This document shows positions 56,544-64,000 of a DNA stretch of 64,000 nucleotides, in pieces. Position 1 is the stretch's first letter. Every line of letters starts with the position of its first letter. The stretch comes from Pseudo-nitzschia pungens (lineage: Eukaryota; Bacillariophyta; Bacillariophyceae; Bacillariales; Bacillariaceae), in contig CM074769.1 of NCBI GenBank assembly GCA_037355855.1, forward strand, positions 1,054,001 to 1,118,000, in the 5' to 3' direction. A model generated the notes under the pieces. It was not told the origin of the DNA, ran no database searches, and saw only the letters and a program-made list of their open reading frames with translations. Made by a program: the position numbers and the translations under genes.

Positions 56544-58418
56544 TCAAAGGTGTCCATTTCCGTCGCCGGTTCGCTCCTCCTCCTCGTGAAATGCGATGCT
56601 CACTCGCGGCACCCTTCGTTTGTGTTCTTCGACCCGGATCCCGGCGCACCGCAGCATGGCGCGACTGGCGCGGCATCCGTCCGTGTCGTGGTATTTGTCC
56701 TCGAGGTAGACGACCTTCTCGATGCCGGACTGGATGACCTTTTTGGCGCAGTGCTCGCACGGAAAGAGCGTCACGTAGAGCGTCCCGCCCTTCACGTGCG
56801 AACCGTAGCTCCCCCTGCTGTTGAGAATGGCGTTGACCTCGGCGTGCGTGACGTACAGGTACTTGTTGTGGACCCCGTGCTTGTTTTGCTTCCCCCACGG
56901 CATGCGGTCGTCGTGCAACCCGCTCGGCATGCCGTTGTATCCCAGCCCGACGATCCGGCGCTGGTCGTCGACGATGCAGGCCCCGACCTGCGTGCTGGGG
57001 TCCTTCGACCGCTGGGCCGTCAGGAGCGCCACGCTCATGAAATAGTCCTCCCACGAAAGGTAGTCTCCGCGCTTGCCGCTGTTGCCCCAACCGACCGACA
57101 GGGCGTCGTAGCCGGTTTCTTCCTTGAGGATGGCGGCGGCCTCGAGCTCGTCCGAAGACGGAACGGCGTGGTCGTCGTCATGGTCGTCGTTATCGTTATC
57201 GTCGTTAAGGGCACCGGAACCGCAAAACTCCAGGTCGATGGACGACCGGCGGGGCCGGTGGTAGCGAATGTCGATGCCGGCCATGACGAGCATGGCATTG
57301 CTGGCGTATTCGTCCTGCTCTTCGTCGGAGAGCCCGGGAAGAAAACGATCGATATCGATATCGATATCGATCCAGCGATCCCCGCCGGGGGCATTCGCCT
57401 CGGAGGATTTCTTCCGGAGGACGATCAATTCGCGAATGCCCGATTGGATCATGACCTTGGCGTCGTCGCTCTTCGGAAAGTTCGTGACGTAGAGCCGGCA
57501 ACCCGACAGATCTCGGCTCCCCTTGTTGAGAACCGCATTCGTGGCGGCGGTGCAGAGATACGGGTGTTTCGAGCCGAGGTACCCCCGGTGGGTTTCGCCG
57601 TCGTCGTCGTCGCCGCCGTTGCCGCCGAAATCCCTCCAGGGAAAGATCGTGTCGGGACAACCGCGGGGAAGGCCCGAGTACCCGATGGCAACGATCCGAT
57701 TGGACGAATCGGCGATGCAGGCTCCCTCCGCGGCGTCGGGGTCTTTCGACCGCTGGCTGCTCAGAACGGCGATGCCCGAGAAATAGTCGTCCCAGCTCAC
57801 GTAGTCCGGCCGCTTGGGAGTCTCGTCGGTGATTTCCACCATTCTCATCCACCGCGGGAGAAAGTTCCGGAGGGGGGTTTTCGATCGGGCGGCGTTTTTC
57901 GTTGCCGATTCGGGTCGGAACGGTGTCTCGGGAGCGTTGTCGTCACCGCGGTTTGCGGCGTTCCGAGAGAGATCGTTGCCATTGCCGTTGCCACTCGTCG
58001 AGGGATCGCAATTGTTGTTGTTGTTGTTGTTGTGGTTGTTGGGTTTCGAATCCTCGCTCGCGGCTTCGAACGCGCCCAACAGACGTTGCGGAGTAGCCAT
58101 GGTCTCGGTCGGAGGAGCAAGGAGTCGTCGGATCTCGGTCGATTCCGATCGGATCGAGAGCGGTATCGCGGAGGGAGGCGGCAAAAATGCCGACGCTTGT
58201 TTCGCCGGCCCGAAGGAACCGAACGCGGCCAGAAGGATCGGAGAGGACCAAATCCGTTGTCGTCTTCGTCGACGACCCAACGCGGAGCGGGCCGGAAATC
58301 TCTTCCCGCGGATTCCGGAATTCGATGCCGATGCCGATGCCTCTCCGATGGCTGCACGCGTATCGATGGGGGTTGAAAGGGACGCAACGATTGCTCTCTC
58401 GTTTCGAACCTGCATCAA
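56544..58418 (-). CDS. Tandem dCMP/CMP deaminase, first domain inactive, second intact
   Basis: Single exon, up to 624 residues. N-terminus: basic, then SPILLAAFGSFGPAKQASAF (about 59-78), which ends in an exact ASAF motif of plastid presequences; a low-complexity Asn-rich linker follows. Domain A (about 203-385) starts DYVSWDDYFSGIAVLSSQRS but has lost the zinc site: the HAE motif is TAA (T290, A292) and the PCxxC motif is PKSDD (K316, D319). Domain B (about 452-600) starts DYLSWEDYFMSVALLTAQRS and is complete: HAE at 525-527 and PCEHC with C554 and C557. Domain B should deaminate dCMP to dUMP (or dCTP) for thymidylate supply. Vertebrate CDADC1 has a comparable dead-plus-active pair. An internal start (Met107) is possible and would drop the plastid signal. 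Confidence 0.85.
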   Translation of the reverse strand: MMQVRNERAIVASLSTPIDTRAAIGEASASASNSGIRGKRFPARSALGRRRRRQRIWSSPILLAAFGSFGPAKQASAFLPPPSAIPLSIRSESTEIRRLLAPPTETMATPQRLLGAFEAASEDSKPNNHNNNNNNNCDPSTSGNGNGNDLSRNAANRGDDNAPETPFRPESATKNAARSKTPLRNFLPRWMRMVEITDETPKRPDYVSWDDYFSGIAVLSSQRSKDPDAAEGACIADSSNRIVAIGYSGLPRGCPDTIFPWRDFGGNGGDDDDGETHRGYLGSKHPYLCTAATNAVLNKGSRDLSGCRLYVTNFPKSDDAKVMIQSGIRELIVLRKKSSEANAPGGDRWIDIDIDIDRFLPGLSDEEQDEYASNAMLVMAGIDIRYHRPRRSSIDLEFCGSGALNDDNDNDDHDDDHAVPSSDELEAAAILKEETGYDALSVGWGNSGKRGDYLSWEDYFMSVALLTAQRSKDPSTQVGACIVDDQRRIVGLGYNGMPSGLHDDRMPWGKQNKHGVHNKYLYVTHAEVNAILNSRGSYGSHVKGGTLYVTLFPCEHCAKKVIQSGIEKVVYLEDKYHDTDGCRASRAMLRCAGIRVEEHKRRVPRVSIAFHEEEERTGDGNGHL

Positions 58419-60429
58419 ACACGATGATGCTCAAAATACCGCCGGGTCGGCAAAGAAGTATGAAGAAATAATAATAATAACAATAATGATGATGATGCTT
58501 CCGATTGCCAATTCCGACGTTCAGTATCTTGTTCCGTCGGAGAGGACTGCGTTCGACTCGAAAGTGCCGAATGCTGAATTGTGTTGATGAGTTTGGGGTC
58601 GAAGAGTAATATGGATATGGATGGGTTCGGCGATCCCGAGGCAGCACCCAAGATCGAGGCTCGGCCTTGTTTTCGGTTGTGTTGCGATCATCAAATAATA
58701 ATAATAATAATAGCACGAAGTACAGTAAGGTTAATTGACAATTGACACGGAGGGTGATCGGAAGCCGGGCAATGCAAACTACCAACGAATTGTGGTCGGG
58801 AATCGAAAACGAAACTTCGAAACTACAAGTAACCTTACAGTACTACCGGTTCTGTCAGATGTCCCTCTGATCTGCGTGCAACTGAGTAATTACCTTGTAC
58901 GGTAAGATTCTACTGTACTTAGTAGTTCCACTTCGCATCATAGTATGGTTCGTAGGTCCTTTTTTTAGTGGCTGCGAGTGACAGATTTTGAAGATTCCAA
59001 AAGGCGGAGAAAAAGGCCTAAGGTTAACTTACCGTAGGTCGCGAGTTTCCGCGATCTACCGTAGCACGGCTCGAACAACAAAACCGGGTAAGTTACGTGT
59101 ACCGATTTTGGGCGCGCACTTTTTGCGTTCGACTTCGTTCCGACTTCGAATTCCGAACTTTTGTTGACATTCAACATCAAAGCCTTTCATTATTATTTTT
59201 TCACTACCGGAACGTTCGTATCGTGTCACAAGACACGAGAACTGGCGACGATTTCGGATTGGTATCTTTCAATTGCGAATAATCTTACCGACACCATACA
59301 GTAATTACTCCTGCTTGTACGGATTTCATTTTTTGATTGCGCCGAGAGCGTGCTGCGTGCCTGCGGACACCGTTCGGGGCCGCGGACCATTCGCGTTCTG
59401 ACCAACCATTCGAACGAAACGGAATGATCCCGCTACCGACCCGACCCGACCCGCGGTTTGGGAAAGTCGAAATGAATGCACCTGCTTTGCGTAAGTTACG
59501 AACCGATCTGCTGTCCACCAAACAAGAGGAATGGATCATCCGCGGCGCCTCGACAAGCAGGATGCTTGCCTGCAAAATCCGGAAATCATACTAATGGCAC
59601 CACCACACCAACAATGCTGTACCGTGCGTGCGCGGGATGCAATCTACCAACGAAGAATGATGCCGCCGGGTGGTCGATCCGACACGAGCGCGAGCGCGGC
59701 GCGGAAAACACGAAACCGCGGCAACGGACGAGTTTGCGGGACGGATGCATGCTCCGAAACGGGAGCAAAACACCGATACTCCATCGCAACGCACGGGCCC
59801 GATGCATGAAAAAGACAAAAAGAAGAAAAGGAAAAGGAAACGAAAGGAAAGGAAAGGAAACGAAACCCCACTCGGTCCGATTCACAACGCCGTTCCATGC
59901 CGTGGAGTAGGCCTATCGGGAAAGCATGCAGCAGGCAAGAAGCAACAATCTGTTCCGTCCCAAGACCTACCGACTAAATCACAACCGTTGCGATTTCTGT
60001 TTGTTGAGATACTAGTTTGTCCGAATCGAATCGACGGAAAAAAACGAGAAACCGAGGGCACCGACGGGAGAGCGAAGCACGATTCCCGCGGCGACCGAAG
60101 AACCCCGAAAAGCGCTGTTGCCAAACCTCCATCGAAGCGGATTTTGAAGCGAAGCGAATCGAGGAGACGGATGGTTGGGTTGGGTTGGTTTTGCCGCACG
60201 GTTTCGAAGCGCGAGGAAAACTTTGGGCCCGCGTGCCCGCCTACCGAGCTACCAAAGAACGGAACTCTGGGGAATTCTCGTTGATGACCGCTTCCGGCTG
60301 CCGGGTAACTAATTGCACCGATCGATTCGTTTTCGGCCGAGGATTGCGGCACCTGTATTATTCCGTGTCCCATGATCTGATCCAATGGATTGTTTGAAAT
60401 TGGTAGCGAATATATATATATTTATATTT
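58419..60429. other. Intergenic, no gene recognised
   Basis: 2 kb. Contains (AAT)n near 58695-58712, GTAAGGTTAA near 58725, GTAAGGTTAC (reverse) at 58829-58838, and GTACGGTAAGATTC near 58895. From about 59,600 to 60,300 the DNA is more GC-rich with overlapping short ORFs on both strands but no domain. Confidence 0.45.
58829..58838 (-). repeat. GTAAGGTTAC motif copy
   Basis: Reverse-orientation exact copy about 410 bp upstream of the deaminase start, followed by AGTACTACCGG. Confidence 0.6.
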
Positions 60430-60960
60430 ATGTAACTCACATCGCTAACTTTGGAGGCATTCCAGCGGTGGAGAGGCTCATTACAATCGGAACGTTCACC
60501 GAACGCAAATTGCAGATCAATCAATTACTTACATTCGAAGCATCCCAGTACCGGTACGTGTAGTTGAAGGTCGCAAGCGATAGTAATAATGCATTTCTCG
60601 ATGTGAAGTCCGAAATCATTGGATGAAACATTGACCTCTGGACGCCCACTCGAGAGCAAAGTGCGGAGCAATCACTACACGTACCTTCTCGAACGCTTCG
60701 ATGATTGTCTTGATTGATCACAGAACTCAATGCGTCTCCGTTATTACTACTATTGTCATCATCACCAAAAAAGAATGTCGTTGCGGGTCGGTGTCCGGTA
60801 GCGCAAACAATATGCTCATCTTCATTGAAACTGTTTTCATTGAAGGCGTATTGTTCCAAGTCTGCTCCTGCCCGATAATGTAGAGCTGCGAAGTCTCACC
60901 CGAAGTGAAAGAATCCACCAAAAGAATAATCGAGAGCAGCATCGTCAACATTATTTTTTG
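60430..60960 (-). pseudogene. BspA-like (DUF285) repeat protein, probable remnant
   Basis: Minus strand. One frame ends in YTYRYWDASNVSN, and another, 83 bp further on, reads GERSDCNEPLHRWNASKVSD. Both match the 25-residue DUF285 repeat (FNxPLxxWDxSxVxDM). The spacing of 83 bp instead of 75-78 places the two units in different frames, and stops interrupt both. Upstream is a hydrophobic signal-like stretch (MLTMLLSIILLVDS) in a third frame. DUF285 proteins are common, often secreted, in diatoms. The piece is likely a decayed or mis-assembled copy. Confidence 0.35.
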
Positions 60961-61098
60961 CGGCACTGGACTGCTTTTGTTGAAGCATACCAAGGTCTTG
61001 GTGCGCACTTGGATTTCCTTTCTTCTCACCCACCTCGTTCAAAGCACGATCCGCTGCGATGTTTTTGAGAGTTCGAGAGCAATGCCGGAGCAACTTCT

Positions 61099-61129
61099 GT
61101 GTGTGTGTGTGTGTGTGTTTTTTTTTTTT
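61099..61129 (+). repeat. (GT)n-T(n) microsatellite
   Basis: About ten GT units running into eleven T's, in the spacer 3' of the FkbM gene. Confidence 0.95.
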
Positions 61130-61312
61130 CTAATGTTCTACACTCAAATTGAAATTGACTTTCAAACGAAAACAACTATCGACAATCGGCAACGCAGAAA
61201 ACGTATCGAATTCAGCCAGAGGCGATGAAAGAATGTTGATGCATCCGAGAAAGAGGAAAAAATAGTCTCAGTTATATTTCTTCTAACACTGGTACAATAC
61301 TTTTTCGACCAA

Positions 61313-62761
61313 TTACAACTTTTGGACTTTTGGTTTGCTCCGTTTCGTTTCTCGGACGTATACGATGTTTCGTTCAATGTCTACAATGTCATCGATGCGT
61401 TTGAATTTGAAATCTAAGTCATCGTTTTCCTCTAACAATTCGCGTTCCATCACACGAACTATTTTTTCCTCGGAGTTTCCGGTGACTCCACGTCTCAAAC
61501 ACTCCTTCTCGGTCCAGGCTTCGGCGACCACGAAACAGCACGGGAATGCATCGTCGTCGTCGCCGTGGTTGTCTCTGCCGCAATCCGGTTCGGGAACACC
61601 CGTCAATAGTCTCTTGGCCCCTCGCAACACGTTGGATTCCCATCCTTCCACATCGATGTGCAGCATCCCGAGCGGTGACAATCGGTCGAACATCGAATCC
61701 AGGGTGACCATTGGAGTGCTTTCGGCGTCGTTGTTCCCATCGGCCTCGGAGCAAGACTCGTATCGGAGGCTTCCCTCTCGTCGTGCCCTGTCCTTGGCAT
61801 TGGCAGCGGGTCGGACCCTGCCAATCACGTCCCCTACGGCCGCGCAAACAACGTCCACCGTCCCCCGCAAATTGTTGGCGGCAACCACCGATCGCAGGAA
61901 TGTGCACTTCTCGGCGCAAGGTTCCAAAGCCACAAAGCGGAGATCACATCGGTCGTGGGCACGAGCGTGCAGCGCAAGTGTCAGGACCGTGTCGCCGAGG
62001 TGGGCCCCGACGTCGACGACGACCGCCCCATTCTGGAGCCGGAGCATGTAGGCTGCCTCGATTCTCTTTTGCTTCCTGCAGCGCAGCAGCAGGTCGTCCT
62101 CTCCCAACCTGAAACCCTCAATGTTCGGAGGCGAGATCGTGATTGAGGTTTCAGTTGCAGCAGGGTCATTTGGTTTGGATGGTGGAATGGTGACGGTAGC
62201 AACGTCACCAATCCACAGAATGACGTCTCCCAGGACTGTTTTGTGCGAAGGATAGTCGTCGGGTCTAGTGTTTTCGAGTGTCAGGGAGCAAAAAAAGTTC
62301 CATGTTTCGGAAAGCGGATTGTCTTTGTGGTCGCATTCGTGGGCGAGATGCCCCTTTTCCAGACAAATGTGACATGTATCGTGGTTCAATTCGCAATAAG
62401 CATTGGATTTCGGGTTGTTTGGGTCGCTGTTGTTTCGATCGTTGTATTTTTTGCAACCCGAGCGAGCATCGTAATTGTGGAACCGACAAATGATCCGGTT
62501 TGTTACTGGATCGGTTCGGAGTGGCATTTTCAATGGATGGAGGCGTTTCTTTTTCGGCTTCGTTCCATTGGTGTGATAATTTGATTGCCCATCCTTAACT
62601 CCATCGTTGATGTTTTCAATTTTTTTTGATGTCTTGCCTATATTGACATCATCCGAACTATGTTTGAATTTGGCCATAAGTGCGGACAAAATAGAACTCG
62701 CTCTTGATAGAATTGATGATGGAGAGTGAGTGATGCCAAGAGGAGGTGTTGCACGAAACAA
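61313..62761 (-). CDS. Zinc-finger/zinc-knuckle FkbM-family methyltransferase
   Basis: Single exon, 482 residues. The N-terminal third is basic. It carries a CCCH-like arrangement (C92, C103, C123, H127) and a perfect CCHC zinc knuckle, C130-x2-C133-x4-H138-x4-C143 (CHICLEKGHLAHEC). The C-terminal half is a SAM-dependent methyltransferase of the FkbM family: VVVDVGAHLGDTVLTLAL (motif I, 247-265), FVALEPCAEKCTFLRSVV, and the family signature VTLDSMFDRLSPLGMLHIDV followed by EGWESNVLRGAKRLL. FkbM enzymes O-methylate sugars or other small molecules. Zinc knuckles usually bind single-stranded nucleic acid, so this pairing suggests an RNA-linked substrate or tethering; that is inference. No signal peptide. 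Confidence 0.8.
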   Translation of the reverse strand: MFRATPPLGITHSPSSILSRASSILSALMAKFKHSSDDVNIGKTSKKIENINDGVKDGQSNYHTNGTKPKKKRLHPLKMPLRTDPVTNRIICRFHNYDARSGCKKYNDRNNSDPNNPKSNAYCELNHDTCHICLEKGHLAHECDHKDNPLSETWNFFCSLTLENTRPDDYPSHKTVLGDVILWIGDVATVTIPPSKPNDPAATETSITISPPNIEGFRLGEDDLLLRCRKQKRIEAAYMLRLQNGAVVVDVGAHLGDTVLTLALHARAHDRCDLRFVALEPCAEKCTFLRSVVAANNLRGTVDVVCAAVGDVIGRVRPAANAKDRARREGSLRYESCSEADGNNDAESTPMVTLDSMFDRLSPLGMLHIDVEGWESNVLRGAKRLLTGVPEPDCGRDNHGDDDDAFPCCFVVAEAWTEKECLRRGVTGNSEEKIVRVMERELLEENDDLDFKFKRIDDIVDIERNIVYVRETKRSKPKVQKL

Positions 62762-63050
62762 TTGATCTTATGTCACGCTATGACTTGTTCATGCCGATAG
62801 CCAACTCGTCACCACTTCTGCGCTTTGTGACGGCAGCGTCGTCGACTTCGACCTAGAGCTTTCGACGTTCTCATGCTTTCGATGATGATTTTAATTCATT
62901 CATCAAAACTCATTTCACAACAGTCAACAAAAAATAATAGATCGAGCACTAAATCTCTTACTTCGTACGAGTACGGTTCAGGAACGTAGTAAGTCCTTAC
63001 CTTACTGGTACTTGCAGAAAATACCGTACGTAGTACGAAGTACTTCGTAA
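62762..63050. other. Intergenic spacer with TACGTA words
   Basis: Upstream of the FkbM gene; dense in TACGTAGTACGAAGTAC words near 63020-63045. No gene. Confidence 0.5.
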
Positions 63051-63710
63051 GTACTACCTCTGGTCCGAAAAACCGGACCGATGACTCTTCTGTATCCGGT
63101 CCTAAATACTGTATCATTCAGCGTAGAAATACGTAGAATTTGTACCACAAACATGAATTATTTTAAACTTTAAAAATTTGATCAATCCGATTAGATCCAT
63201 TGATTAGATCCATGTGAGCAAAAAGAGGTGCACATGAACTAAAGCACGTGTTTGCACGAAACAAAATGCGCGATCGAAAAAAAAAACTGCCAAAAACTCA
63301 TTTTTAGCATACGTTGGGTCCCCTGTAGACCTAATCAATGCAAATGGGACACACCACCAGGGCACTAAAATGGGTCTCTTTGGAACACAAATGAAAGTAC
63401 AAGAACTATCTTAATGTTTCTAACACTTACTCTCTTACAAAAGCTCAGTGTCTCAGCTTCTCAAAGAAAGTTCTCAAATGCCAGGTGGAAGCCTTTCAAC
63501 CGGTAAAATCACATTGGCATGGCTTTACAGGCCTTGTTCAAGTCCCAATGAAAGGTAGACGAATACCACCAGCCTAACTAGTGTCTAACCAGGCATAGAG
63601 AGTTTGTTGAGGAGAGTTTAACCCAAAAAGAACGGTTTGAATTGGTTGAAAATTGATCCCAAGTGCAAAGATTTTTGATATTGCCCAGTATTTCGGACCA
63701 GAGGTAGTAC
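63051..63710. mobile_element. Candidate small non-autonomous element (20-bp terminal inverted repeats)
   Basis: 63051-63070 (GTACTACCTCTGGTCCGAAA) is an exact inverted match to 63691-63710. Just inside the left arm, ATCCGGTCCTAAATACTGTATC resembles the complement of the right arm interior (GTCCGAAATACTGGG), giving a nested repeat. The 620-bp interior has no ORF. Size and structure fit a MITE-like element. No clear target duplication is seen. Confidence 0.4.
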
Positions 63711-64000
63711 GTAGTAAGATCTTAGTTAAGTACCGTAACCTCACTCGTACGTGATTGTCCTTGGGAAAGTGCGAGTAATCTTACAACACTTACGAGTAAG
63801 ACTTACTTTCCACTAATGGTCTTCAGTATTTTGAGATACTTTATGGTTAGCAGCATTAGTACAATAGCATACACTTAGTGTAAAAATAGAATCCATAAGA
63901 ATGACAGCAGAAGGTGAGTGGATTTGGGAACTCACAGGACTTTTGCTCGTGCTGGTCTGGGGATCTACTAGCTGGTAGTAGTATTACTAGTTTCTTAGGC

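Noticed and set aside
56550..58376. 608-codon open frame on the plus strand opposite the deaminase
   Set aside because: It mirrors the codon bias of the minus-strand gene (GC-rich third positions), is Val/Gly/Arg-rich without any domain, and the deaminase motifs on the other strand are unambiguous.

Overview
The window looks like nuclear DNA of a photosynthetic stramenopile, most likely a diatom. Genes have few, short GT-AG introns (about 85-250 nt where I could place them). Several proteins carry a signal peptide followed by an F-type 'ASAFAP-like' plastid import motif. There is a plastid triose-phosphate-type translocator, and the gene set is purely eukaryotic (CNOT2, Sec61 gamma, ASCC3-type helicase, PI-PLC-like protein, DUF2358). 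I do not assign a species.

Layout. 1-2.9 kb: 3' part of a GT-B glycosyltransferase gene whose frame is broken three times. 2.9-6.3 kb (-): a PH/PLC-X/PLC-Y/C2 protein that has lost both catalytic histidines. 8.3-9.3 kb (-): xylose-isomerase-like TIM-barrel protein. 11.4-12.3 kb (-): plastid-type DUF2358 protein. 13.5-14.8 kb (+): Sel1/MYND protein. 15.1-22 kb (-): a five-exon, 2158-residue double-cassette Ski2-like helicase (ASCC3/SLH1 type). 23.9-25.7 kb (+): a TPR-Aha1 fusion co-chaperone. 25.9-28.9 kb (-): a RetSat/CrtISO-like FAD oxidoreductase. 29.5-30.9 kb (+): plastid sugar-phosphate translocator. 31.5-33.2 kb (-): CNOT2. 35.9-36.4 kb (-): a small protein with an N-terminal PAM2 motif. 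52.4-53.8 kb (+): plastid-targeted class II PRPP synthetase. 54.0-54.9 kb (-): lysine-rich protein. 55.7-55.9 kb (+): Sec61 gamma. 56.5-58.4 kb (-): tandem-domain dCMP deaminase with one dead and one intact domain. 61.3-62.8 kb (-): zinc-knuckle/FkbM methyltransferase.

The stretch that stands out is 37,187-51,040. It is flanked by a perfect 9-bp direct repeat (ctagtacct) and bounded by imperfect terminal inverted repeats. It encodes a Mutator-like (MULE) DDE transposase, an unrecognised protein of about 1,200 residues interrupted by one in-frame TGA, and a third, acidic ORF divergent from the transposase. It also holds about 5 kb of structured minisatellites: a 139-bp satellite of about 11-12 units, GCACCTC-based arrays, a GCTGTTACGAG array and a perfect 34-bp hairpin. 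I read it as one 13.85-kb composite Mutator-like transposon inserted between host genes; this is the best candidate for an undescribed system.

The host intergenic DNA contains many exact copies of a 10-mer, GTAAGGTTAC (plus the variant GTAAGATTAC), several within 100-450 bp of gene starts. This is far more than chance predicts and points to a regulatory or dispersed-repeat signal.
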